Below, one piece after another: positions 6,671 through 15,061 of a stretch of DNA of 64,000 nt. The translations under genes and the position numbers were made by a program. Where the stretch lies: contig CABUPU010000002.1 of assembly GCA_902493595.1 (NCBI GenBank), forward strand, positions 1 through 64,000, written 5' to 3'. A model generated the notes under the pieces. That model searched no databases and was not told the origin of the DNA. It saw only the letters and a program-made list of their open reading frames with translations. How positions within the stretch are numbered: position 1 is the stretch's first letter; each line of letters opens with the position of its first letter. This DNA comes from an uncultured Mycoplasma sp. (GTDB lineage: Bacteria; Bacillota_I; Bacilli_A; RF39; UBA660).

Positions 6671-9403
6671 ATGAATAGTAATAAAAAAACATTAACAGCA
6701 ATTTTAATATTACTTGTAATGTGTACAGGAATATCTATTTCTTACGCATTTTTTAAGGTTGCTAGTTCTAATAATAATGCAAATACTAATGTTACAATAA
6801 ATGGGGCAGCACTTTGTATGTCACTTCAGTTATCCTCAAATAATATTACAATATCTAATGAATATGCTGTACCTATATCTGATAGTAAAGCACTAAGTTC
6901 TAATACATATAAAACTTCGGTTACTATAACAAATAATTGTAATACTAGTCAATCATTTAATTTACTTCTTGTACCAAATAGTTCTAATACAATGCCAATT
7001 AAAGCATTAAAATATGCTTTAGTTGAGGAAGGAACTACTCCAACAAGTGGAACACTTATATCAAATGAATATATTTTAGATAGTACTATTCAAAAACAAT
7101 TATTAGCAATTAAAAATGAAACATTACAAAATGGATTTAGTGTAGGAAGTGGAACAGTTAGTTCTGGAACTAAAACATATAATTTATATTTATGGATTGA
7201 TAAAGATGAAGGAAGTTTAGGTAATGGCTCAACTATGAACAAATCTTTAAATGCTTATTTAACATTAGGAAGTGGTTCTACTATTGGAGATTTAAAATTA
7301 GATTTATATCATACTATTGAAAATAGATATAATCAAGATAAAACATACATTGGATTATATAATGGAGAAGGAAAAGATACTTATGCAAATCCAGTATATT
7401 ACTATAAAGGAAATGTACAAAACAATAATGTTTTATTTGGAGGTTTTTGTTGGAAGATAGTAAGAACTACAGAAACAGGTGGAGTAAAAATAGTTTATAA
7501 TGGTGTACAAAAAGCTGGTTCTTGTAATAATACTGGAACGGATTCACAAATAGGAAGCACAAAAGCATTTAATAGTAGATCTAATTCACCAGCATATGTA
7601 GGCTATATGTATAATACAGTATATCCAGTTTCAAGTAAATCAATGTCATCGCAATCAAATATAGTGTTTGGTAATTCATTTGATTATGATAATAATAATA
7701 ATAATGGTATATATACATTAACTGATACAAAAACTGTAGCTACATGGAGTAGTGGATATGATACAATAAATAATAATCATTATACATGTATGACCACAGG
7801 TACTACTTGTACATCTATTTATTATGTTTATTACACTACTTCTGCAGCTGCATATTATATAACCTTAACAGGAGGAAAATCAGTAAATGATGCCTTAAAT
7901 GAAATGTTATATGCAGATGATGTAAATAAAAATGATAGTACAATAAAAGCATATATAGATAATTGGTATGAAAATAATTTAGCAAGTTATGAAGATAAAT
8001 TAGAAGATACAATATTCTGCAATGATAGGTCAATGAGTAATGAATCTTCCAATGGTTGGAATCCAAATGGAGGAAGTACATCACCTTCTTTTCCATCAAC
8101 TACTTTACAATTTAAAAATTATTATACAAGTAATCAAAGTTTAGTATGTGCAAATGAAACAGACAGTTTCAGTATGAGTAATCCTAAAGCACAATTAAGT
8201 TATCCCATAGGACTTTTGTCAGTACCAGAATTAAGTTTAGCAGGATATGAAAGCAGTCATTACTTTAATAACGGAAATTTTGTTTGGCTTGCTTCTCCCT
8301 ACCACTTCAGCAACGGCAACGCCGTCGTCAGGAGGGTCAATTCTGGAGGCTTAACGAACAGCGTTGTGAACGTCTCGGGGGGTGTGCGTCCTTCTGTATC
8401 ATTAAAACCAAAAACTTATTTTTCTTCAGGAGATGGGTCTTTTACAAATCCTTTTGTGATTGGAGATGCCGTAGAGGAACCTAGTGGAAAATCTTTTGAT
8501 ACAGTTTTTGCAGCTAATAATACTGATATATTTCCTGAAAATGGTTTAAGATATGAAGGAGCAGATCCAAATAATTACATATGTTTAGATAATAAAACAA
8601 GTGGTACTTGTTCAGATAGTTCATTACTATTTAGAATAATAGGACTTTTTGACGAAGATACATCAACTGATGGAACAACTAGTAGTGGTACTAAAAAACT
8701 ATTAAAAGTAATAGATACAAATAATTATGGTGGAACAAGTGGAAAATATTGGAATTCAGCAGGTACAAATAATTGGAGTACGGCATCACTTAAAACAGAA
8801 TTAAATGGAACATACTTGACTACTTTATTAGGCACATCTAATGTAAATAGTAAACTATCTAGTGCAATAGCAAATGCAAAATGGCATTTAGGGGGAGGAA
8901 ATAATACTTCATCAAGTAATTATTATTATCAAAAAATAACAACAGAAAATTTGCATAAAGCGGAAAGAAGCCCGTATGCTACAAGTGGGACACTTCAAAA
9001 TTTATATAGTGGTAATCCAAGTAGTATATATGCAAAAGTTGGTTTAATGTACCCAAGTGATTATGGATATGCAACAGTGGGAGGTACAACAACAAATAGA
9101 GCAGGATGTAGAGAGAAAGCCGTATTTGATTATGATACAGCAGATTGTAAAAATAATGATTGGTTATTTACATCACAAGTAACAAGTTGGGGATCAAATA
9201 AAAATGAGTGGTTACTTTCCCCTTATTCTTCGAATTCGAATGGTGCTGCGGGTTTGTCCTCGTCTGGGTATGTTAACCTCAACTCCGTCAGCGTTAGCGG
9301 CCTCAAGCATGCTGTGCGCCCAGCATTTTATCTAGATTCTAGTGTCCTAAAAATTGTGGGTACAGGAGATGGAACTAAGGATAACGCATATCGCGTTGGG
9401 TAA
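6671..9403 (+). CDS. exported surface protein with two tandem DUF6273/FGE-like variable domains
   Basis: 910 residues from ATG 6671 (RBS GAAGG). The N-terminus has a signal segment ending in ISISYAFF. After an Asn/Ser-rich region come two lectin-like domains. The first runs from CWKIVRTTETGGVKIVYNG through FCNDRS and PIGLLSVPELSLAG to FVWLASP and GVRPSVSL (about residues 250-585). The second runs from LFRIIGLF through KVGLMYPSDYGYA to EWLLSP and AVRPAFYL (about 610-910). Both end in short segments with abrupt codon-usage change (see VR2, VR3). The gene starts just after a hairpin, in tandem with the 4641 gene. A7 at 6683-6689 follows the start and is A5 in the duplicate at 9502. A role as a diversified adhesin is an inference. 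Confidence 0.75.
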   Translation: MNSNKKTLTAILILLVMCTGISISYAFFKVASSNNNANTNVTINGAALCMSLQLSSNNITISNEYAVPISDSKALSSNTYKTSVTITNNCNTSQSFNLLLVPNSSNTMPIKALKYALVEEGTTPTSGTLISNEYILDSTIQKQLLAIKNETLQNGFSVGSGTVSSGTKTYNLYLWIDKDEGSLGNGSTMNKSLNAYLTLGSGSTIGDLKLDLYHTIENRYNQDKTYIGLYNGEGKDTYANPVYYYKGNVQNNNVLFGGFCWKIVRTTETGGVKIVYNGVQKAGSCNNTGTDSQIGSTKAFNSRSNSPAYVGYMYNTVYPVSSKSMSSQSNIVFGNSFDYDNNNNNGIYTLTDTKTVATWSSGYDTINNNHYTCMTTGTTCTSIYYVYYTTSAAAYYITLTGGKSVNDALNEMLYADDVNKNDSTIKAYIDNWYENNLASYEDKLEDTIFCNDRSMSNESSNGWNPNGGSTSPSFPSTTLQFKNYYTSNQSLVCANETDSFSMSNPKAQLSYPIGLLSVPELSLAGYESSHYFNNGNFVWLASPYHFSNGNAVVRRVNSGGLTNSVVNVSGGVRPSVSLKPKTYFSSGDGSFTNPFVIGDAVEEPSGKSFDTVFAANNTDIFPENGLRYEGADPNNYICLDNKTSGTCSDSSLLFRIIGLFDEDTSTDGTTSSGTKKLLKVIDTNNYGGTSGKYWNSAGTNNWSTASLKTELNGTYLTTLLGTSNVNSKLSSAIANAKWHLGGGNNTSSSNYYYQKITTENLHKAERSPYATSGTLQNLYSGNPSSIYAKVGLMYPSDYGYATVGGTTTNRAGCREKAVFDYDTADCKNNDWLFTSQVTSWGSNKNEWLLSPYSSNSNGAAGLSSSGYVNLNSVSVSGLKHAVRPAFYLDSSVLKIVGTGDGTKDNAYRVG
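8282..8398 (+). other. putative DGR variable region VR2 with an NNC codon run
   Basis: Codons 538-576. From 8297 to 8329 eleven consecutive codons end in C (CCC TAC CAC TTC AGC AAC and GGC AAC GCC GTC GTC). This is what an AAC-rich DGR template gives when its adenines are randomised, and is very unlike the A/T-ending codons of the same gene. The segment is bounded by WLASP and GVRPSVSL. Confidence 0.5.
9206..9331 (+). other. putative DGR variable region VR3
   Basis: Codons 846-887, bounded by EWLLSP and AVRPAF. The 3' half again favours C-ending codons (AAC CTC AAC TCC GTC AGC, then AGC GGC CTC), whereas the surrounding gene does not. Confidence 0.5.
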
Positions 9404-9464
9404 GGACTATGGTAATGTGCGTGGCGGCAGTATCCGCCCCGCACTGCCGATTTTGATAATTTAA
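9404..9464 (+). pseudogene. remnant tail of another variable-region domain with a hairpin
   Basis: Directly after the stop of the 910-aa protein, another frame reads VRGGSIRPALPILII and then stops (GTG 9417 to about 9464). The RPALP motif is the usual end of DUF6273 domains. The segment is GC-rich and contains CGGCAGT (9425-9431) pairing with ACTGCCG (9443-9449). It looks like the 3' end of a lost paralogue joined here by recombination. Confidence 0.45.
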
Positions 9465-9481
9465 CAAAATTTTTGGAAGGA

Positions 9482-9667
9482 ATGAAGTTTAAATGGATAA
9501 TAAAAACATTAACAGCAATTTTAATATTACTTGTAATGTGTACAGGAATATCTATTTCTTACGCATTTTTTAAGGTTGCTAGTTCTAATAATAATGCAAA
9601 TACTAATGTTACAATAAATGGGGCAGCACTTTGTATGTCACTTCAGCTGATTGACGGACACTTTTGA
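9482..9667 (+). pseudogene. truncated duplicate of the 5' end of the 6671 gene
   Basis: Bases 9504-9646 match 6687-6829 over 143 bp, without a difference that I can see. Homology stops after CTTCAG, where the sequence switches to unrelated bases and ends at 9667. The equivalent ATG (9493) is out of frame because the following A tract is A5 rather than A7; ATG 9482 reads the signal segment in frame. The product would be only the SYAFF-type signal plus about 35 residues. It is a recombination remnant of a tandem paralogue. Confidence 0.7.
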
Positions 9668-9764
9668 TAAAGCCTAGGTAAACACTGGGATTGTAAGGTG
9701 AAAATTTCGCCCAACAATATATAAATTTTACTTGAAATACCTCATATTTGAGATTAAAAAATAT

Positions 9765-9811
9765 AAAAAATGCAAATAAATTTTAAAATCTAAAAATTTT
9801 TTGCATTTTTT
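9765..9811. terminator. inverted repeat, possible bidirectional terminator
   Basis: AAAAAATGCAA (9765-9775) pairs with TTGCATTTTTT (9801-9811) over an AT-rich loop. It lies between the truncated duplicate and the convergent transposase relic. Confidence 0.5.
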
Positions 9812-9876
9812 TATACGCTAAAAAGTGTTAAGATTTATTCTTAACAAAATTTTAATAAATATTGATTTAATTTTTC

Positions 9877-11051
9877 TTAAAGATATAATTGCATATTAGT
9901 TTTTATTTTGAAATTTATAAAAGAGTTATAACACATTTTAAAAATAGTTAATCCTAGATTAAATAAAGATAGTATTCGTATAGGCTTTTTGTTTTTATCA
10001 TATTTTACAAATCTTATATTTAAGTTTTTCTTAATATGTGTATAATTTTTAGTATAATCAATACCAATAATTGTAAGCCATAGTCCAGCAAAACAAACTA
10101 AACTATATAAATTTTCATAAGCATGTAAATTTCTAGTTTTAGTTTTTTCTAAATTGAAACCATTAGTTTTCTGCGACTTAAAAAACATTTCTATTGCTCC
10201 AAATCTATGACAATATTCTCTTAAAGCTAAATTAGGTTCAATATTAGATAAAATAAACCAAGGATCATCACTTAATTTTCCACGAGCAATGGATAAATTA
10301 CATTTAAAATGAAAATCACCTAATTCTATATCTTCATAATAAAGTGAAGTATGTTTTCTAACTGGAAAATCAGTAAATTTTTTATAAATTTTATGTTTTT
10401 CTTTTTTATCATAAATATAAACTCTAATATTAGAATTTACTTTTGCTCTAATACAAAAATAATGACCTTTATCGTGAATGAATTTCATCAATTTTAAATT
10501 ACAAAACCATCTATCCGCTAAAAAAGTAATTTTAGCATTTAATGGAGAGAGTAATTTAATAACTTCCTTAATAGCATTAAAATAACTTTCTCACTAAATA
10601 AACATTTTTTAGTAAGTTCATCAATTTCATAGTGCCTATTAGATTTAGTTTTATCACATTTAAACCAAATAGGAATAGACTGTTTTCCCACTTTTAAAGT
10701 AAACATTAGAGTAACAAAATTATTTTTCATATACATATGATCAAAACCTACAACAAGTTTGTTGAGTCTCATACATCCAATATTATTATTAATAATATAC
10801 CTAATTGAACTATTAAAAAATTCTATACCATTAAATTTATTATTATTGAAAAATCTCCATAGTTTCTTTTCAATAGAAGATTTGTTAGAAAGAAAAGGAT
10901 CGTCAATATAATATTTAGAAATGTCTAAAGTAGTAACATTTTCTGCATTTATAATCGAAGTTATAATATGAGGAACCTTTTTTGCTTGAGGTTTAGAAAA
11001 CTTAAAGTTGATATTTTTAAAAAAGTGTCCGGTAATGATGAAGTCTATGAT
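9877..11051 (-). pseudogene. IS4-type DDE transposase relic
   Basis: The minus strand encodes one transposase split by a frameshift near 10590-10600. The upstream frame is open from 11051 but has no ATG before MRLNKLVVGFDH at 10772. The downstream frame carries ITFLADRWF (strand with the expected DDE Asp), then WFILSNIEP and later EMFFKSQKTNGFNLE and TKTRNLHAYENLYSL. The last two are typical of IS4-family C-terminal DDE regions (Y-(2)-R-(3)-E-(6)-K region). It is inactive as read. Terminal inverted repeats could not be defined. The element separates the variable surface genes from the YhcG array, two regions that both show recombination. Confidence 0.7.
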
Positions 11052-11171
11052 TTATATAAAAAGCTTTCAAGTTATTACTATGATAAATATAAAAAGAAAG
11101 AAAAATTAACTAATTTACTTGATAAAGATTTAGAAATTATGATAAGATATTTAACTTTTTTGAAAGTATAA
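10968..11171 (+). CDS. small charged protein, doubtful
   Basis: 67 residues. The last 48 (from VSGNDEVYDLYKKL to MIRYLTFLKV) look like a charged amphipathic helix pair and have natural codon choice. The first 20 overlap the transposase relic on the other strand. It may be a small gene or the 3' end of a displaced gene. There is no convincing RBS. Confidence 0.25.
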   Translation: MRNLFCLRFRKLKVDIFKKVSGNDEVYDLYKKLSSYYYDKYKKKEKLTNLLDKDLEIMIRYLTFLKV

Positions 11172-11323
11172 ATATAAATACGTAACTAAAAAAATTGAAA
11201 AAGTATTATTTCTATGTAAAAAGGTTTGGGCTATTTTATTTTTTATTTTTTACTATTGATTAATTTAGAAAATATTGATATTATTAATTCGTGAGTTATT
11301 AATTTTTTAGTTTTAATTTATTT

Positions 11324-11365
11324 TATAATTGAAAGTTTTGTTGGGATGCGAAAGCATCTTTTTTT
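11324..11365 (+). promoter_or_regulatory. -10 box followed at once by a terminator hairpin, upstream of the YhcG array
   Basis: TATAAT at 11324-11329 would start transcription near 11336. GATGC-GAAA-GCATC followed by seven T (11345-11365) then forms a textbook intrinsic terminator before the first YhcG copy. It could end a short upstream transcript or attenuate the array. Confidence 0.5.
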
Positions 11366-11396
11366 GCGGTTTTAAAAATAGAAAGGAAGTGTTTAA

Positions 11397-12032
11397 ACGG
11401 TAAATTATTATGATGAAATCAAAGAAAAATTATTAAAAAATGAGATTTATACAAAGGTAAAGGATTATTCTAAAGAAAAAAATAAAGTTCTTACTTATTT
11501 TGAAGTAGGTAAACTTTTAAGTGAAGCAGGAAAAGAATATGGCAATGATATAATTGGTAGTTATGCCGAAAAATTAGCTATTGAAGTAGGTAAAAAATAT
11601 AATGTTAGAATACTCCGTAGAATTAGACAGTTTTATAATGTTTTTAAAGATGAAAAATGGTCGCCATCGGCGACCGTTTTGACCTGGAGTCACTATACAG
11701 AACTTTTGGCGTTAAATGATATTAATAAAATAAATTATTACATTGATATTTGTAAAAAACAAAGCTTAAGTAGAAATGATTTAAGAAATAAAATCAAATC
11801 CAATGAATATGAAAGACTAAGCGAGGAAACTAAAAATAAACTAGTTACAAATGAAGAATTAAAACTACCTGATTTAGTACCAGATCCTTTATTAATTAAA
11901 AGTGAATTTGATAAGGAAAAAATAAATGAATATGTACTTAAAGAGGCGATACTTAATAATTTAGATAACTTTATAAAACAGTTAGGTAATGGTTTTCTTT
12001 ATGCAGGAAACGAATATAAAATAACAAGTTAG
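11397..12032 (+). CDS. YhcG/DUF1016 family copy 1, short form without nuclease domain, start codon lost
   Basis: The frame is homologous to its neighbours from codon 1, but the start is ACG (11397) where the other copies have ATG. The next in-frame start codon would be TTG at 11679. 211 codons: the DUF1016 N-terminal domain (NYYDEIKEKLL ... EVGKLLSEAGKEYG), a divergent middle, the shared KSNEYERLSEETKNKL and DLVPDPLLIKSEF blocks, and an abrupt end at NEYKITS. The PD-(D/E)XK domain of copies 2 and 4 is missing. The join is explained by a deletion between GAATATAAAAT and GAATTTAAAAT. It may be untranslated, or started from ACG. Confidence 0.7.
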   Translation, partial: TVNYYDEIKEKLLKNEIYTKVKDYSKEKNKVLTYFEVGKLLSEAGKEYGNDIIGSYAEKLAIEVGKKYNVRILRRIRQFYNVFKDEKWSPSATVLTWSHYTELLALNDINKINYYIDICKKQSLSRNDLRNKIKSNEYERLSEETKNKLVTNEELKLPDLVPDPLLIKSEFDKEKINEYVLKEAILNNLDNFIKQLGNGFLYAGNEYKITS

Positions 12033-12047
12033 AAAGGAAGTGTTAAA

Positions 12048-12956
12048 ATGATAAATTATTATGATGAAATTAAAGAGAAATTATTAAAAAATGAAATCTA
12101 TGCAAAGGTAAAAGATTATTCAAAAGAAAGAAATAAAGTTCTTACTTATTTTGAAGTAGGTAAACTTTTAAACGATGCTGGTAAAGAATATGGTAAAAAC
12201 ATTATTGGCCAATATGCAGAAAAATTAGTTAACGAAGTGGGCAAAAAATATAATCGTAGAACTTTATTTAGAATGAAGCAATTTTATAACTTGCTTGAAA
12301 AGCAAAATAGCGAACAAAAAGTGTCACCATTGGTGACACAATTGACGTGGAGCCATTATATTGTTCTTTTACCTTTAAAAAATGTAGATGAAATAAAATA
12401 TTATATTGATGTTTGTGAAAAAAGAAATCTTACAAAAAGAGAGCTACAATCATTGATAAAATCCAAAGAATATGAAAGACTAAGCGAGAAAACTAAGAAT
12501 AAATTAATAACTAATGAAGAATTAAAACTACCTGATTTAGTACCAGATCCTTTATTAATTAAGAGTGAATTTAATATAGAACAATTAACTGAATATGCAC
12601 TAAAACAGTCAATACTAAATAATTTAGATAACTTTCTAACTCAGTTAGGAAATGGCTTTAGTTATATTGGAAATGAATACAAAATGAAAGTTGGTAATAA
12701 TTATAATTATATCGATTTACTTTTGTATAACTTTAAATATAAGTGCTTTGTAGTTATTGAACTTAAGGTGACTGAACTTAAAAAAGAACATATAGGCCAA
12801 GTACAAGTTTATATGAACTATATTGATAAGAACATTAAAGATATATCTGATAATAAAACCATTGGCATAATTATATGTGCAAGAAATAATAAATGCATAA
12901 TTGAGTATTGCTCTGATGAAAGAATATTTGCAAGAGAATTTAAAATAACAAGTTAG
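12048..12956 (+). CDS. YhcG/DUF1016 family PD-(D/E)XK nuclease, copy 2, full length
   Basis: 302 residues, RBS GAAAGGAAG, 15 bases after copy 1. The N-terminal DUF1016 helical domain (about 1-150) contains EVGKLLNDAGKEYG and LTWSHYIVLLPLKN. The C-terminal restriction-endonuclease-like domain (about 180-300) has Asp in YIDLLLYN, the ELK motif in FVVIELKVTELKKEHIGQ, and a Gln further on, the expected PD-(D/E)XK set. YhcG proteins often sit in restriction-modification or defence regions; their target is not established. The middle (about 75-130) is unlike the other copies while both ends are nearly identical, suggesting cassette-type recombination. Confidence 0.85.
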   Translation: MINYYDEIKEKLLKNEIYAKVKDYSKERNKVLTYFEVGKLLNDAGKEYGKNIIGQYAEKLVNEVGKKYNRRTLFRMKQFYNLLEKQNSEQKVSPLVTQLTWSHYIVLLPLKNVDEIKYYIDVCEKRNLTKRELQSLIKSKEYERLSEKTKNKLITNEELKLPDLVPDPLLIKSEFNIEQLTEYALKQSILNNLDNFLTQLGNGFSYIGNEYKMKVGNNYNYIDLLLYNFKYKCFVVIELKVTELKKEHIGQVQVYMNYIDKNIKDISDNKTIGIIICARNNKCIIEYCSDERIFAREFKITS

Positions 12957-12971
12957 AAAGGAAGTGATTAA

Positions 12972-13604
12972 ATGAATTATTATGATGAAATCAAAGAAAA
13001 ATTATTAAAAAATGAAGTTTATGCAAAGGTAAAGGATTATTCTAAAGAAAGAAATAAAGTTCTTACTTATTTTGAGGTAGGTAAACTTTTAAGCGAGGCT
13101 GGCAAAGAATATGGTAATGATATTATCGGTAAATATGCTGATAAATTAACAATTGAAGTAGGTAAAAAGTATAACACTAGAACACTTCGAAGCATTAGGC
13201 AATTTTATAATGTTTTTAGGGATAAAAAATGGCCCACATTGTGGAGCAAATTGCCTTGGAGCCATATAAGGGAATTATTACCATTAAAAAATGAGAATGC
13301 TATTAGCTATTATTTAAATAGTGCTATTAATCTGTCATTAACTCAACGTGAATTAAACGAAAAAATCAAATCCAAAGAATATGAAAGACTTGGTGAGGAA
13401 ACAAAAAATAAATTAGTTACAAATGAAGAACTAAAATTACCTGATTTAGTACCAGATCCTTTATTAATTAAGAGTGAATTTAATATAGAACAATTAACTG
13501 AATATGCACTTAAAGAGACGATACTTAATAATTTAGATAACTTTTTAAAACAATTAGGTAATGGTTTTCTTTATGCAGGAAACGAATATAAAATAACAAG
13601 TTAG
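12972..13604 (+). CDS. YhcG/DUF1016 family copy 3, short form without nuclease domain
   Basis: 210 residues from ATG 12972 (RBS GAAAGGAAG). It has the same N-terminal block as the other copies, a private middle section (RTLRSIRQFYNVFRDKKWP ... LPWSHIRELLPLKN), then DLVPDPLLIKSEFNIEQL and an end at NGFLYAGNEYKITS. The truncation point is identical to copy 1, so the short form was probably duplicated as a unit with the long form rather than arising twice. The lack of nuclease residues means it cannot cut. It could be a partner, an inhibitor or a donor for recombination. Confidence 0.8.
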   Translation: MNYYDEIKEKLLKNEVYAKVKDYSKERNKVLTYFEVGKLLSEAGKEYGNDIIGKYADKLTIEVGKKYNTRTLRSIRQFYNVFRDKKWPTLWSKLPWSHIRELLPLKNENAISYYLNSAINLSLTQRELNEKIKSKEYERLGEETKNKLVTNEELKLPDLVPDPLLIKSEFNIEQLTEYALKETILNNLDNFLKQLGNGFLYAGNEYKITS

Positions 13605-13619
13605 AAAGGAAGTGTTAAA

Positions 13620-14522
13620 ATGATAAATTATTATGATGAAATTAAAGAGAAATTATTAAAAAATGAAATCTATGCAAAAGTTAAAGATTATTCAAAGGAA
13701 AGGAATAAAGTTCTTACTTATTTTGAAGTAGGTAAACTTTTAAGTGAAGCTGGTAAAGAATATGGTAAAAATATTATAGGTCAATATGCTGATAAATTAG
13801 TTAATGAAGTAGGCAAAAAATATAATTTAAGAACTTTATATAATATGAGAAAATTTTATGAATTATTTAGTAACGAAAAATTGTACACACTGTGTTCAAT
13901 TTTGACCTGGAGTCACTATAGAGAACTTTTATCATTAAAAAATATTGATGAGATTAATTATTATATTAAAATATGTGAACAACGAAATTTTGGTGTAAGA
14001 GAACTAAAAAAAATTATTAAATCCAATGAATATGAAAGACTTAGCGAAGATACTAAAAATAAATTAGTTACTAATGAAGAACTTAAACTACGTGATTTAG
14101 TACCAGATCCTTTATTAATTAAGAGTGAATTTAATATAGAACAATTAACTGAATATGCACTAAAACAGTCAATACTAAATAATTTAGATAACTTTTTAAC
14201 TCAGTTAGGAAATGGTTTTAGTTATATTGGAAATGAATATAAAATTAAAATAGGAAATAATTATAATTATATTGATTTACTTTTATTTAATATAGAGTAC
14301 AGCTGTTATGTTGTTATTGAGTTAAAGGTCACTGAACTAAAAAAAGAACATATAGGTCAAACTGAAGTTTATATGAACTATGTAGATAAAAATGTTAAGA
14401 AACCTTATCATGATAATACTATTGGCATAATTATATGTGCAAGAAATAATAAATGTATAATTGAATATTGCTCTGATGAAAGAATCTTTGTAAGAGAATT
14501 TAAAATAGAAGGAAGTGTTTAA
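13620..14522 (+). CDS. YhcG/DUF1016 family PD-(D/E)XK nuclease, copy 4, full length
   Basis: 300 residues. Same layout as copy 2, with YIDLLLFN, VVIELKVTELKKEHIGQ and IGIIICARNNKC in the nuclease domain. The middle (RTLYNMRKFYELFSNEKLY) differs from copies 1-3 but matches copy 5. The end is EFKIEGSV rather than EFKITS: a small deletion removed the usual stop, so the coding region now runs through the RBS of the next copy and stops immediately before its ATG. Confidence 0.85.
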   Translation: MINYYDEIKEKLLKNEIYAKVKDYSKERNKVLTYFEVGKLLSEAGKEYGKNIIGQYADKLVNEVGKKYNLRTLYNMRKFYELFSNEKLYTLCSILTWSHYRELLSLKNIDEINYYIKICEQRNFGVRELKKIIKSNEYERLSEDTKNKLVTNEELKLRDLVPDPLLIKSEFNIEQLTEYALKQSILNNLDNFLTQLGNGFSYIGNEYKIKIGNNYNYIDLLLFNIEYSCYVVIELKVTELKKEHIGQTEVYMNYVDKNVKKPYHDNTIGIIICARNNKCIIEYCSDERIFVREFKIEGSV

Positions 14523-14873
14523 ATGATAAATTATTATGATGAAATTAAAGAAAAGTTATTAAAAAATGAAATCTATGCAAAGGTAAAGGATTATTCTAAA
14601 GAAAGAAATAAAGTTCTTACATATTTTGAAGTAGGTAAACTTTTAAGTGAGGCAGGAAAAGAGTATGGTAAAAACATTATTGGACAATATGCAGAAAAGT
14701 TAGTTAACGAAGTGGGCATAAAATATAATTTAAGAACTTTATATAATATGAGAAAATTTTATGAATTATTTAGTAACGAAAAATTGTACACACTGTGTTC
14801 AATTTTGACCTGGAGTCACTATAGAGAACTTTTACCTTTAAAAAATATAAACGAAGTACCTTATTTAGAATGA
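14523..14873 (+). pseudogene. YhcG/DUF1016 family copy 5, truncated
   Basis: 116 residues, nearly identical to copy 4 up to LTWSHYRELLPLKN. It then ends at VPYLE because the sequence jumps into another copy in a different frame. Neither the second half of the N-terminal domain nor the nuclease domain is present. It is the decaying 3' edge of the array. Confidence 0.8.
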
Positions 14874-14923
14874 AACAATTTCATAATATTTTTTCCAATA
14901 AAAAAGTTGCAGTCATTACATAG
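14843..14923 (+). pseudogene. fragment of a sixth YhcG copy
   Basis: In another frame the same bases read KYKRSTLFRMKQFHNIFSNK and stop at 14921-14923. This matches KYNRRTLFRMKQFYN of copy 2. The fusion with copy 5 occurs at an AAAAATAT stretch present in both, so the array once had at least six copies. Confidence 0.6.
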
Positions 14924-15025
14924 AGTTTTTACCTAAATGATTAGAAATACTTGATTAAATTAAAATTTATTTATCATACTAAAACTCGAAGACTCTTAGT
15001 TTCTTTTTGTTTATCACTAAAAAAC

Positions 15026-15054
15026 TTTAATAAAATTAAATTTAATGATATAAT
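15026..15054 (+). promoter_or_regulatory. promoter of sipW-like gene, probably leaderless
   Basis: TATAAT at 15049-15054 lies seven bases before the ATG at 15062, with a weak TTTAAT 17 bases upstream. No ribosome site exists, so the transcript would begin at or next to the start codon. Confidence 0.5.
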
Positions 15055-15061
15055 TTTTTAT

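Noticed and set aside
8284..8484. Plus-strand ORF of 66 codons inside the large surface-protein gene
   Set aside because: It is the alternative frame of the GC-rich VR2 segment; it has no RBS and a meaningless composition.
9401..9460. DGR template repeat (TR)
   Set aside because: The GC-rich segment after 9403 is too short and is not enriched in A where VR2 or VR3 vary; it looks like a VR tail remnant.
9877..11051. Reverse transcriptase of the putative DGR
   Set aside because: The minus-strand reading matches an IS4-type DDE transposase, not an RT; no YxDD-like motif was found in any gene of the window.
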